Shown: positions 41,788-50,821 of the stretch, one piece after another | How positions within the stretch are numbered: position 1 is the first letter of the stretch | How the letters are laid out: the number at the start of each line of letters is the position of its first letter | Origin: Streptomyces sp. NRRL S-646 | Lineage (GTDB): Bacteria; Actinomycetota; Actinomycetes; Streptomycetales; Streptomycetaceae | NCBI RefSeq assembly: GCF_000720765.1 | Contig: NZ_JODC01000027.1 | Span: 17,989-81,988, forward strand | Reading direction: 5' to 3' | DNA length: 64,000 nt | Program-made: the position numbers and the translations under genes | The notes under the pieces: model-generated | Databases searched by the model: none | The model's input: the letters and a program-made list of their open reading frames with translations, nothing else | Told to the model about the DNA's origin: nothing

Positions 41788-42537
41788 ATGGCTCGTGATC
41801 GCAAACTGCTGCGCCGCCGCGCCCGCGTCATCGCGGTCTCCGTGGCGGCACTCACCGCCACAGGGGCGGCTCTCGCCGGGCTTCCGGCCTCGGCGGCGAG
41901 CCTGCCGAAGGGGCACGACGTCTCTTCGCACCAGAAGAACGTCAACTGGTCGAGCGCGAAGGCCAGGGGCGCCAGGTTCGTCTACGTCAAGGCCACCGAG
42001 TCCACGAACTACCGCAATCCGTACTTCAGCCAGCAGTACAACGGCGCCCGCGGCGCCGGCATCATCCGCGGGGCGTACCACTTCGCCCTGCCGGACAGGT
42101 CGTCGGGCAGGACGCAGGCTGCGTACTTCGTGCACAACGGCGGCACGTGGAGCTCGGACGGCTGGACGCTGCCGCCCGCGCTCGACATCGAATACAACCC
42201 GTACAGCACCAAGCACAGGTGCTACGGGCTGAGCAAGGCGGGCATGGTCAGCTGGATCAAGTCGTTCAGCAACGAGGTGAAGCGGCTCACCGGCCGCCAC
42301 CCCGTGATCTACACGACCACCCACTGGTGGAACACGTGCACCGGCGGGAGCGGCGCGTCCGCCTCGAACCACGCGCTGTGGATAGCCCGTCACGAGTCCG
42401 GGGCCGCCGGGTCCCTGCCGGCCGGCTGGTCGTTCTGGACCTTCTGGCAGTACGGCAACAGGGGCGGCCTGCCGGGTGACCAGAATCTCTTCAACGGGTC
42501 ACAGACCCAGCTGAGGAGGTTCGCCCGGGGCTACTAG
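41788..42537 (+). CDS. secreted GH25 lysozyme
   Basis: 249 residues. Signal peptide (RVIAVSVAALTATGAALAGLPASA), then a family 25 glycoside hydrolase domain: GHDVSSHQ with the first acid and LDIEYNPY with the second, then a C-terminal strand region with WTFWQYG. Cleaves peptidoglycan (muramidase). The start is ATG 41788 behind GGGGGGAA. About 100 bases upstream is a CCCTATAGGG palindrome (41672-41681) of unknown role. It ends 150 bases before the phosphate transporter gene. Confidence 0.93.
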   Translation: MARDRKLLRRRARVIAVSVAALTATGAALAGLPASAASLPKGHDVSSHQKNVNWSSAKARGARFVYVKATESTNYRNPYFSQQYNGARGAGIIRGAYHFALPDRSSGRTQAAYFVHNGGTWSSDGWTLPPALDIEYNPYSTKHRCYGLSKAGMVSWIKSFSNEVKRLTGRHPVIYTTTHWWNTCTGGSGASASNHALWIARHESGAAGSLPAGWSFWTFWQYGNRGGLPGDQNLFNGSQTQLRRFARGY

Positions 42538-42620
42538 CCAAGGGGCGCCGAGGGTCAGGGGGTCGCCGGGACCGGACGGAGCGGCAACCCCCTGGCCCAG
42601 ACACCCTGCAGCCCACCCCA

Positions 42621-42652
42621 GTTCATCTTCCGTTCACCCAGGTTGCCTACGG
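42621..42652 (+). promoter_or_regulatory. PHO box
   Basis: Two adjacent 11-base direct repeats, GTTCATCTTCC and GTTCACCCAGG, followed by a weaker third unit. They match the Streptomyces PhoP direct-repeat consensus (GTTCACC plus four bases) and lie 38-69 bases before the pit start, so PhoP control under phosphate limitation is expected. Confidence 0.7.
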
Positions 42653-42689
42653 TCAACCGACCGTTGACTTCGAACGATTGCCTGGGTAA

Positions 42690-43934
42690 ATGGAAAACTT
42701 CTCGCTGATCCTCGCGATTGTGGTTGTAACCGCACTCGCGTTTGATTTCACGAACGGTTTCCACGACACCGCCAACGCGATGGCCACCACCATCTCGACC
42801 GGCGCGCTCAAGCCCAAGGTCGCGGTGGCCATGTCCGCCGTGCTGAACCTTGCGGGTGCCTTCCTCTCCGTGGAGGTCGCCAACACGATCTCCAAGGGTC
42901 TCGTCGACGAGACCGGCATACGTCCCGAGGTCATCTTCGCGGCCCTGGTCGGCGCGATCCTCTGGAACCTGCTGACCTGGCTCGTCGGACTTCCCTCCAG
43001 CTCCTCGCACGCCCTGATGGGCGGCCTGATCGGCGCCACCATCGCCTCGGCCGGCATGGGCGCGGTGCACGGCGACGTACTCGTCACCAAGGTGCTCATC
43101 CCGGCGCTCGCCGCCCCGGTCGTCGCGGGCCTGGCAGCGCTGCTCGCGACCCGGCTGTCGTACACCCTCGGCAAGAAGGCCGACGGCAAGGCCGCCGAGA
43201 AGGGCTACCGCGCGGGCCAGATCGCCTCCGCGGGCCTGGTCTCGCTGGCCCACGGCACCAACGACGCACAGAAGACGATGGGCATCATCACCCTCGCCCT
43301 GGTCGCCGGCGGCGCCGTCTCCCCCGACTCCGACCCGCCCACCTGGGTCATCCTCTCCGCGGGCCTCGCCATCGCGCTCGGCACCTACCTCGGCGGCTGG
43401 CGCATCATCCGCACCATGGGCAAGGGCCTCACCGAGCTCCAGCCGCAGCAGGGCTTCGCCGCCCAGACCAGTGCGGCGACGGTCATCCTGGCCTCCTCGC
43501 ACCTCGGCTTCTCCCTCTCCACCACCCACTCGGTCTCCGGTTCGGTGATGGGCGCGGGCCTCGGCCGCAAGGGCGGCGTGGTCCGCTGGTCGACGGCGAC
43601 CCGCATGCTCGTGGCCTGGTGCCTGACGCTGCCGGCCGCGGCCCTGGTCGGTGCGGGCGCGGAGTCCGTGACGAACCTCGGCGACTGGGGCACCGCCGTC
43701 GTCGCCGTCTTCCTGGTCGCCGCCAGCGCAGCCATCTGGAAGATCTCCCGGCGCGAGGTCGTCGACGCGTCGAACGTCAACGACAGCGAGGAGCCGGCCG
43801 GCGTGGTGACCACGGCGATCGCCGCCGTGACCCCGCCCCCCACGGGCACGGTGACCGAGGGTCTGACGGCCACCATCCCGGCCCCCGTGTCCGCCGCCCC
43901 CGATCCGGCGACCCCGCCGGCCGCGGCCGTCTGA
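42690..43934 (+). CDS. pit: PiT-family inorganic phosphate transporter
   Basis: 414 residues with about ten membrane helices. The duplicated PiT motif is present in both halves (GFHDTANAMAT and LAHGTNDAQKTMG) along with SSSSHALMGG and STTHSVSGSVMG. It imports phosphate with protons or as a metal-phosphate complex. The C-terminal 70 residues are proline-rich and probably cytoplasmic. It has a PHO box upstream, and the next gene, 34 bases downstream, is a small membrane protein. The orthologue in S. coelicolor is, I believe, called PitH2. Confidence 0.93.
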   Translation: MENFSLILAIVVVTALAFDFTNGFHDTANAMATTISTGALKPKVAVAMSAVLNLAGAFLSVEVANTISKGLVDETGIRPEVIFAALVGAILWNLLTWLVGLPSSSSHALMGGLIGATIASAGMGAVHGDVLVTKVLIPALAAPVVAGLAALLATRLSYTLGKKADGKAAEKGYRAGQIASAGLVSLAHGTNDAQKTMGIITLALVAGGAVSPDSDPPTWVILSAGLAIALGTYLGGWRIIRTMGKGLTELQPQQGFAAQTSAATVILASSHLGFSLSTTHSVSGSVMGAGLGRKGGVVRWSTATRMLVAWCLTLPAAALVGAGAESVTNLGDWGTAVVAVFLVAASAAIWKISRREVVDASNVNDSEEPAGVVTTAIAAVTPPPTGTVTEGLTATIPAPVSAAPDPATPPAAAV

Positions 43935-43968
43935 GCCCGCCCACCCGGTACGAAGGAAGAGAAGCAGC

Positions 43969-44196
43969 ATGAAGATCGACTGGGCAGCCCTGGGCTCCGT
44001 CTTCGGCGTCAGCCTCGCGGTCACGGTGGGCCTCGTGGCCCTGTTCACCCTCGGCATCATGGGCCTGTCGCGCCGCGAGCGGGCCGTGGCGCAGGGCAAC
44101 TCGGCCTCCCTCGCGGTGGCCGGCGCGTACGTGGCCTTCGCGGGGTGCGCGGCGGCGGTGGCGTACGGCATCCACCTGGTGGTGGCCAAGGCCTGA
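43969..44196 (+). CDS. small membrane protein co-transcribed with pit
   Basis: 75 residues with two helices (LGSVFGVSLAVTVGLVALFTLGIMGL and LAVAGAYVAFAGCAAAVAYGIHLVV). ATG 43969 with GAAGGAAG about 10 bases ahead. Located between pit and a strong terminator, so almost certainly in the same transcript. Function unknown; an accessory subunit is a reasonable guess. Confidence 0.8.
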   Translation: MKIDWAALGSVFGVSLAVTVGLVALFTLGIMGLSRRERAVAQGNSASLAVAGAYVAFAGCAAAVAYGIHLVVAKA

Positions 44197-44223
44197 GGCG
44201 GCCGCACCGCCTTTCCCTACCGT

Positions 44224-44274
44224 CCCGCGGGGCGAGGAAGCACGCATCCATGCTTCCTCGCCCCGCGGGTTTTT
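44224..44274 (+). terminator. rho-independent terminator of the pit operon
   Basis: 19-bp perfect stem CCCGCGGGGCGAGGAAGCA with its complement, 8-base loop, then TTTTT. A textbook terminator, unusually strong for this GC content. Confidence 0.95.
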
Positions 44275-44382
44275 CATGCACGGTTCAGAGCACCGGGTGT
44301 GGGCCTCAGCACACTCCCCCGCCGCAGGTCAACGGCAAGTTGACTGCCGTTCGGGGGCGTGGTGGACTGCCGAAGCCATATA

Positions 44383-44478
44383 CGGCGGCGCGAGAGGAAG
44401 CCGGTGCAAGTCCGGCGCGGTCCCGCCACTGTCACCGGGGTAGTAAGCCCCGGGAGCCAGGAACTCTCACCGCCGGTC
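44383..44478 (+). promoter_or_regulatory. cobalamin (B12) riboswitch
   Basis: The core of the adenosylcobalamin aptamer is plain: GAGAGGAAGCCGGTGCAAGT, CCGGCGCGGTCCCGCCACTG with the B12 box GCCACTG at 44425-44431, and GGGAGCCAGGAACTCTC closing it. It lies 110 bases upstream of cobD, the first gene of the cobalamin block. The element should lower expression when B12 is abundant. Confidence 0.93.
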
Positions 44479-44586
44479 TCGTCGAACCAGGGCGTGGACA
44501 CCCTGAGTGAGGACATGTCGCCATGCCAGCCTGCCGTTTGAGGTACAGGACCAGGTCCCTGCCCGACTCCATGGCCGGCTGAGCCG

Positions 44587-45663
44587 ATGCGTGCCGATCG
44601 CGTTTTCGCGTACGGCGCCGCCGCCGGCCTCCTCGGTGACCATCTGCTCGGCGATCCGCGCCGTGGGCATCCGGTCGCCGTGTTCGGGCGGGCCGCGGGG
44701 GCGGTTGAGCGGGTGTTGTGGCGGGACCATCGCGGGTGGGGCGCGCTGCACACCGCCGTGTGCGCCGGGAGCGCCATTGCGTTCGGTGCCGTGGCGCAGA
44801 GGGCCGTACGTCCGTCCCGTACCGCCTCCCTCGCGCTGACCGCGGCCGCCACGTGGGCCGTCGTCGGGGGGACTTCACTCGCGCGCGAGGCCCGAGGCAT
44901 CGGGCGTGCGCTGGAGGCCGGGGACGTCGAGGCTGCCCGGGCCAGGCTGCCCCATCTGTGCGGCCGGGATCCGCAGGCCCTGGACGCCGACGGGATCGCG
45001 CGGGCCGTCGTGGAGTCCGTCGCAGAGAACACGTCCGACGCCGTCGTGGGGGCGCTGGTGTGGGGGGCCGTGGGCGGGGTGCCGGGGCTGCTGGGGTTCC
45101 GGGCCGTCAACACGCTCGACGCCATGGTGGGGCACAGGTCGGCCAAGTACCGGCGGTACGGGTGGGCTTCGGCGCGCCTGGACGATGTCGCGGGGTGGCC
45201 GGGGGCCCGTCTGACGGCCGTGCTTGCGACGGTCGCGGGGGGTGACCGCCGGGGCGCCGTACGAGCCTGGCGTTCTGACGCCGCGAAGCATCCGAGCCCC
45301 AACGCCGGGCCTGTGGAGGCGACGTTCGCGGGGGCGCTGGGGGTGCGGCTCGGGGGGACCTTGTCGTATGGGGGGCGGGTCGAGCATCGGCCTGTGCTGA
45401 ACCAGGAGGGGCGGGCCGTGGAGGTCGGGGACATCGAGCGGGCTGTGCGGTTGTCGCGGCGGGTCGGGTGGCTGGCGTTGGGAGTGAGTGCGGCGGGGGC
45501 GGTGCTGCGAGGCCGGGTCGCGCGGCGCCCGGCGGTGGGGGCTGTGCCCACCCTCCCCCACTCTCAACTTCGTTCGAGCGGGGGGACCCCCATCGACCCA
45601 GCGGAACGACTGCCCACAGCGGTAGGCAGCGGCTGCCCACGGCAGTTGGAGGAGCTCTCATGA
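44587..45663 (+). CDS. cobD: adenosylcobinamide-phosphate synthase CobD (CbiB)
   Basis: 358 residues; membrane enzyme attaching aminopropanol phosphate to cobyric acid. GLLGDHLLGDPRRGHPVAVFGRAA at the N-terminus, VESVAENTSDAVVGALVWGA and RAVNTLDAMVGHRSAKYRRYG are CbiB signatures. The C-terminal about 36 residues are not CbiB: residues 323-336 (PTLPHSQLRSSGGTPID) are translated from a 41-bp dispersed repeat. Its stop overlaps the cobQ start. First gene downstream of the riboswitch. Confidence 0.93.
   Translation: MRADRVFAYGAAAGLLGDHLLGDPRRGHPVAVFGRAAGAVERVLWRDHRGWGALHTAVCAGSAIAFGAVAQRAVRPSRTASLALTAAATWAVVGGTSLAREARGIGRALEAGDVEAARARLPHLCGRDPQALDADGIARAVVESVAENTSDAVVGALVWGAVGGVPGLLGFRAVNTLDAMVGHRSAKYRRYGWASARLDDVAGWPGARLTAVLATVAGGDRRGAVRAWRSDAAKHPSPNAGPVEATFAGALGVRLGGTLSYGGRVEHRPVLNQEGRAVEVGDIERAVRLSRRVGWLALGVSAAGAVLRGRVARRPAVGAVPTLPHSQLRSSGGTPIDPAERLPTAVGSGCPRQLEELS
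45553..45593 (-). repeat. 41-bp dispersed element, copy C, in the cobD 3' end
   Basis: On the minus strand reads ATGGGGGTCCCCCCGCTCGA and ends GAGAGTGGGGGAG. It forms the last coding part of cobD and so extends the protein by about 36 residues. Confidence 0.87.
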
Positions 45664-47171
45664 CCGGCGGGGGCATTCTCGTTGCCGGTACGACCTCCGA
45701 TGCCGGTAAGAGTGTCGTCACCGCCGGGATCTGTCGTTGGCTGGTGCGGCAGGGGGTCAAGGTTGCGCCCTTCAAGGCGCAGAACATGTCCCTCAATTCG
45801 TTTGTGACGCGCGAGGGTGCCGAGATCGGGCGGGCTCAGGCCATGCAGGCGCAGGCCTGCCGGGTGGAGCCGACCGCGCTGATGAATCCCGTGCTGCTGA
45901 AGCCCGGTGGCGAGCAGAGCAGCCAGGTCGTGCTGATGGGCAAGCCCGTCGGCGAGCTGAGTGCGCGTGGGTATCACGGCGGGCGGCAGCAGAAGTTGCT
46001 CGGGACCGTGCTCGACTGTCTCGCCGAGTTGCGGGGCACGTATGACGCCGTGATCTGTGAGGGGGCGGGTTCACCCGCCGAGATCAACCTGCGCCGGACC
46101 GACATCGTGAACATGGGGATCGCCCGGAACGCGCGGCTTCCCGTGCTCGTGGTCGGTGACATCGACCGCGGCGGGGTCTTCGCCTCCTTCTTCGGGACCG
46201 TCGCCCTGCTCTCGCCCGAGGACCAGGAGCTCGTCGCCGGGTTCCTCGTCAACAAGTTCCGGGGGGACGTCAGCCTCCTGGAGCCCGGGCTGGACATGCT
46301 GCACGGGCTCACCGGCCGGCAGACGTACGGCGTCCTGCCGTTCCAGCACGGGCTCGGCATCGACGAGGAGGACGGGCTGCGGGTCTCCCTGCGGGGGACC
46401 GTGCGGGAGTCGAACGTCGCGCCGCCCCTCGGTGAGGACGTGCTCCGGGTCGCCGTCTGTGCCATCCCCCTCATGTCCAACTTCACCGACGTGGACGCCC
46501 TCGCCGCCGAACCGGGTGTGGTGGTGCGGTTCGTGGACCGCCCGGAGGAGCTCGCCGACGCCGACCTCGTCGTCGTTCCGGGGACCCGGGGGACCGTGAA
46601 GGCCCTGGAGTGGCTGCGGGAGCGGGGACTTGCGGACGCCCTTGTCCGCAGGGCCGCCGAGCAGCGGCCCGTCCTCGGCATCTGCGGTGGCTTCCAGGTC
46701 CTCGGCGAGCACATCGAGGACGAGGTCGAGAGCCGGCGCGGGCATGTGCAAGCGCTCGGAGTGCTGCCCGTGCGGGTGCGGTTCGCCCGCGAGAAGACCC
46801 TCACCCGGCCGGTCGGGGAAGCCCTCGGGGAGCACGTCGAGGGGTACGAGATCCACCACGGGGTCGCCGACATACGCGAAGGGGAACCCTTCCTGGACGG
46901 CATCCGCGTCGGACAGACCTGGGGCACGCACTGGCACGGCTCCCTGGAGTCGGACGGGTTCCGGCGGGCCTTTCTGCGCGAGGTGGCGGCCGCCGCGGGC
47001 CGTCGTTTCGTGCCGGCGCCCGACACCTCGTTCGCCGCGCTGCGCGAGGAGCAGCTCGACCGGCTCGGCGACCTGATCGAACAACACGCGGACACGGACG
47101 CGCTGTGGCGGCTCATCGAGTCGGGCGCGCCGCAAGGACTGCCTTTCATCCCACCGGGAGCACCCGCATGA
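45660..47171 (+). CDS. cobQ: cobyric acid synthase CobQ
   Basis: 503 residues; amidates four side chains of adenosylcobyrinic acid a,c-diamide. N-terminal P-loop-like VAGTTSDAGKSVVTAG and FKAQNMSLNSFVT. Triad-type glutaminase in the C-terminal half: GICGGFQVLG with the nucleophilic Cys, and the histidine region THWHGSLES. ATG 45660 lies inside the cobD stop overlap and follows TTGGAGGA. Tightly coupled to cobD and cobN. Confidence 0.96.
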   Translation: MTGGGILVAGTTSDAGKSVVTAGICRWLVRQGVKVAPFKAQNMSLNSFVTREGAEIGRAQAMQAQACRVEPTALMNPVLLKPGGEQSSQVVLMGKPVGELSARGYHGGRQQKLLGTVLDCLAELRGTYDAVICEGAGSPAEINLRRTDIVNMGIARNARLPVLVVGDIDRGGVFASFFGTVALLSPEDQELVAGFLVNKFRGDVSLLEPGLDMLHGLTGRQTYGVLPFQHGLGIDEEDGLRVSLRGTVRESNVAPPLGEDVLRVAVCAIPLMSNFTDVDALAAEPGVVVRFVDRPEELADADLVVVPGTRGTVKALEWLRERGLADALVRRAAEQRPVLGICGGFQVLGEHIEDEVESRRGHVQALGVLPVRVRFAREKTLTRPVGEALGEHVEGYEIHHGVADIREGEPFLDGIRVGQTWGTHWHGSLESDGFRRAFLREVAAAAGRRFVPAPDTSFAALREEQLDRLGDLIEQHADTDALWRLIESGAPQGLPFIPPGAPA

Positions 47172-50100
47172 GCACAGTGTTGTTGTTGTCGACCGCCGAC
47201 ACGGATCTGTTGGCGGCCCGGGCCGCTTCCGGTGCCGACTACCGGATCGGCAACCCGACCCGGGTGGACGTGGCCGAGGAGCTGCCCGGCCTCCTCGACG
47301 GCGCCGACATCGCCGTCGTACGGCTGCTGGGCGGCAAGCGGGCCTGGGAGGACGGGCTCGCCGCGCTCAGGGCGTCCGGGATCCCGACCGTGCTGCTCGG
47401 CGGGGAGGCCGTCCCCGACGCGGAGTTGATGGCCGAGTCGTCCGTGCCCGCCGGTGTGGTGGCGGAGGCGCTCAGGTACCTCGTCGAGGGCGGGCCCGCC
47501 AACCTCACCGAGCTCGCCCGGTTCCTGTCCGACACCGTGCTGCTGACCGGCGAGGGCTTCGTCGAGCCGCAGAAGATGCCCGAGTACGGGGTGCACGGCG
47601 AGCGTGCGCACGTCGAGGGCCGGCCGACCGTCGGTGTGCTCTTCTACCGGGCCCATGAGCTGAGCGGCAACACCGCCTTCGTGGACACCCTGTGCGACGC
47701 GATCGAGGCGAAGGGCGCCAACGCCCTTGCCGTGTACTGCGGTTCGCTGCGCGGCGCGGACGCCGGGCTGTACGAGATCCTCGGCCGGACCGACGCCCTG
47801 GTCGCCACCGTCCTCGCCGCCGGAGGCACACACGCCTCGCAGGCGTCGGCCGGCGGTGACGAGGAGGCCTGGGACATCGGCGCGCTCGCCGACCTCGACG
47901 TCCCCGTGCTGCAAGGCCTTTGCCTGACCTCGTCCCGTGACGCGTGGGACGAGTCGGACGCCGCCCTGTCCCCCATGGACGCGGCGATGCAGGTCGCCAT
48001 CCCCGAGTTCGACGGGCGGCTCATCACCGTCCCCTTCTCCTTCAAGGAGCAGGGCCCCGACGACGTTCCCGTGTACGTCGCCGACCCGGAGCGGGCCGCG
48101 CGGGTCGCCGGGATCGCCGTACGGCATGCGCAGTTGAAGCACAAGCCGAACGCCGACAAGAAGCTCGCGCTCGTCTTCACCGCGTACCCGACGAAGCACT
48201 CGCGGGTCGGCAACGCGGTCGGCCTGGACACGCCGGCATCGGCCGTACAGGTGCTGGACGCGTTGAAGGCCGCCGGGTACTCGCTCACCGAATACCCCTC
48301 CGGCGGCGACGAGTTGATCCACCGGCTGATCGCGGCCGGCGGTCACGACGTGGAGTGGCTGACCGAGGAACAGCTGGCCGCCGCGCCCGCGCGGGTGCCG
48401 CTCGCCGACTACCGGGCGTGGTTCGACAAGCTCGACCCGGAGCTCAGGGACGGGATGCTTCAGGCCTGGGGCGAGCCGCCGGGCAGTCTGTACGTCGACG
48501 GGGAGGACATCGTCCTCGCCTCCCTGCAGTTCGGGAACGTCGTCGTGATGATCCAGCCGCCGCGCGGCTTCGGCGAGAACCCCATCGCGATCTACCACGA
48601 CCCCGACATGCCGCCCTCGCACCACTACATGGCGGCCTACCGGTGGCTCGACAACACTTTCGGCGCCGACGCGATCGTCCACATGGGCAAGCACGGCACG
48701 ATGGAGTGGCTGCCCGGCAAGGGACTCGGGCTCAGCGGTAAATGCGCGCCGGACGCCGTGCTCGGTGAACTGCCGCTGATCTACCCGTTCATCGTCAACG
48801 ACCCCGGTGAGGGCACCCAGGCCAAGCGGCGCGGCCATGCCACGGTCGTCGACCACCTCGTACCGCCGATGGCCCGTGCCGACACCTACGGCGATCTGGC
48901 CAAGCTGGAGCAGCTGCTCGACGAGTACGCGCTGGTCTCCGACCTGGACCCGACGAAGGCACCGGCCGTCCGCGCCCAGATCTGGACGCTGGTCAAGGCG
49001 GCCGAGCTCCACCACGACCTGCATGTGGACGAGCAGCCGGACGAGGACGAATTCGACTCGTTCGTCATGCACATCGACGGCTATCTGTGCGAGATCAAGG
49101 ACGTGCAGATCCGGGACGGCCTGCACATCCTGGGCGGCGGGCCGGTCGGCGAGCCGCGGGTGAACCTCGTGCTCGCCGTGCTGCGCGCCTCGCAGGTGTG
49201 GGGCGGGCAGGCGAACGCGCTGCCGGGGCTCAGGGCTTCGCTGGCCTCTCAGTTCGGGCTGGTCGAGAAGGAGTTGCTCGCCGAGCCCGGTGCTCCGGTG
49301 AAGGTGCCGGTCGAGCTGACCGATCTCGTCGAGGGCCCCTCCCGTACGGCCGCCGACGCCATCGACCTGCTGGAGCAGCTGTGCCGGCGGATCGCGGAGG
49401 GCATGGAGGCACGCGACTGGGACGTCGCGCTCGCCCCGGCTCTCGTGCGTGGCGTGCTCGGCACCGAACTCCCGGACGCGGTCGCGGTGTTGGAGTTCGC
49501 CTGCACCGAGGTGGTCCCGCGACTGGCCCGTACGACGGACGAGATCGGCCACATCCTCAAGGCACTCGACGGCGGTTACGTCCCCGCCGGTCCGTCCGGC
49601 TCCCCGACCCGCGGGCTGGTCAACGTCCTGCCGACCGGCCGGAACTTCTACTCGGTCGACCCCAAGGCCATTCCCTCCAGGCTGAGTTGGGAGGTCGGGC
49701 AGTCGCTTGCAGACTCCCTCGTGCAGCGGTACCTGCAGGACACCGGCGAGTACCCGAAGTCGGTCGGCCTGACGGTCTGGGGCACCTCCGCGATGCGCAC
49801 GCAGGGCGACGACATCGCCGAGATCCTGGCGCTCCTGGGCTGCCGGCCGGTGTGGGACGACGCCTCGCGCCGGGTGACGGGCTTCGAGGTCGTGTCCCTG
49901 GAGGAGTTGGGCCGCCCCCGTATCGACGTCACCGTCCGTATCTCCGGCTTCTTCCGGGACGCGTTCCCGCACGTCGTCGGGCTGATCGACGACGCCGTCC
50001 GCAAGGTCGCCGAACTGGACGAGCCCGCCGAGCAGAACTTCGTGCGCGCCCACGCCGACGAGGACACGGCACAGCACGGCGACCGGCGGCGCGCCACCTC

Positions 50101-50821
50101 CCGGATCTTCGGCTCCAAGCCGGGCGCCTACGGGGCCGGGCTGCTGCCGCTGATCGATGCCCGCAACTGGCGCTCGGACGCCGACCTGGCCGAGGTGTAC
50201 GCCGTCTGGGGCGGTTACGCGTACGGCCGCGGGCTCGACGGACGGGCGGCGCGCGGGGACATGGAGACCGCGTTCAAGCGGATCGCCGTGGCCGCGAAGA
50301 ACGTCGACACCCGCGAGCACGACCTCGTCGACGCCGACGACTACTTCCAGTACCACGGCGGCATGGTCGCCATGGTGCGGCACCTGACGGGTGAGAGCCC
50401 CGAGGCGTACGTCGGTGACTCCGCCACCCCCGACCAGGTGAAGACGCGCACGCTCGGCGAGGAGACGCACCGCGTCTTCCGCGCGCGTGTCGTCAACCCA
50501 CGCTGGATGGCGGCCATGCGGCGGCACGGCTACAAGGGTGCCTTCGAGATGGCGGCGACCGTCGACTACCTCTTCGGCTACGACGCCACGGCCGGCGTCG
50601 TGGACGACTGGATGTACGAGAAGCTCAGCGCCGAGTACGTCTTCGCCCCGGAGAACCGGGAGTTCATGAAGCAGTCCAACCCGTGGGCGCTGCGCGGCAT
50701 CACCGAACGGCTCCTGGAAGCGGCCGACCGCGGCCTGTGGGCCGAGCCGGACGCGGAGACGCTGGAGCAGCTGCGCGCCACATACCTGGAGCTGGAAGGC
50801 GACTTGGAGGGCGACCAGTGA
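47168..50821 (+). CDS. cobN: cobaltochelatase subunit CobN
   Basis: 1217 residues, full length for CobN. It inserts Co(II) into hydrogenobyrinate a,c-diamide with an AAA+/VWA partner. Recognisable stretches include [37 protein letters not shown] and [21 protein letters not shown]. Soluble, no membrane segment. Overlaps cobQ (ATGA) and the following chelatase subunit gene (GTGA). Presence implies cobalt insertion at the late stage of the corrin route. Confidence 0.97.
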   Translation: MSTVLLLSTADTDLLAARAASGADYRIGNPTRVDVAEELPGLLDGADIAVVRLLGGKRAWEDGLAALRASGIPTVLLGGEAVPDAELMAESSVPAGVVAEALRYLVEGGPANLTELARFLSDTVLLTGEGFVEPQKMPEYGVHGERAHVEGRPTVGVLFYRAHELSGNTAFVDTLCDAIEAKGANALAVYCGSLRGADAGLYEILGRTDALVATVLAAGGTHASQASAGGDEEAWDIGALADLDVPVLQGLCLTSSRDAWDESDAALSPMDAAMQVAIPEFDGRLITVPFSFKEQGPDDVPVYVADPERAARVAGIAVRHAQLKHKPNADKKLALVFTAYPTKHSRVGNAVGLDTPASAVQVLDALKAAGYSLTEYPSGGDELIHRLIAAGGHDVEWLTEEQLAAAPARVPLADYRAWFDKLDPELRDGMLQAWGEPPGSLYVDGEDIVLASLQFGNVVVMIQPPRGFGENPIAIYHDPDMPPSHHYMAAYRWLDNTFGADAIVHMGKHGTMEWLPGKGLGLSGKCAPDAVLGELPLIYPFIVNDPGEGTQAKRRGHATVVDHLVPPMARADTYGDLAKLEQLLDEYALVSDLDPTKAPAVRAQIWTLVKAAELHHDLHVDEQPDEDEFDSFVMHIDGYLCEIKDVQIRDGLHILGGGPVGEPRVNLVLAVLRASQVWGGQANALPGLRASLASQFGLVEKELLAEPGAPVKVPVELTDLVEGPSRTAADAIDLLEQLCRRIAEGMEARDWDVALAPALVRGVLGTELPDAVAVLEFACTEVVPRLARTTDEIGHILKALDGGYVPAGPSGSPTRGLVNVLPTGRNFYSVDPKAIPSRLSWEVGQSLADSLVQRYLQDTGEYPKSVGLTVWGTSAMRTQGDDIAEILALLGCRPVWDDASRRVTGFEVVSLEELGRPRIDVTVRISGFFRDAFPHVVGLIDDAVRKVAELDEPAEQNFVRAHADEDTAQHGDRRRATSRIFGSKPGAYGAGLLPLIDARNWRSDADLAEVYAVWGGYAYGRGLDGRAARGDMETAFKRIAVAAKNVDTREHDLVDADDYFQYHGGMVAMVRHLTGESPEAYVGDSATPDQVKTRTLGEETHRVFRARVVNPRWMAAMRRHGYKGAFEMAATVDYLFGYDATAGVVDDWMYEKLSAEYVFAPENREFMKQSNPWALRGITERLLEAADRGLWAEPDAETLEQLRATYLELEGDLEGDQ

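Noticed and set aside
44359..44541. A 60-codon open frame upstream of cobD
   Set aside because: It coincides with the cobalamin riboswitch; its sequence is explained by the RNA structure.
45974..50527. A 1517-codon open frame on the minus strand opposite cobQ and cobN
   Set aside because: It mirrors a conserved coding gene in high-GC DNA, has low-complexity composition rich in Arg, Gly, Val and Asp, and matches no family.
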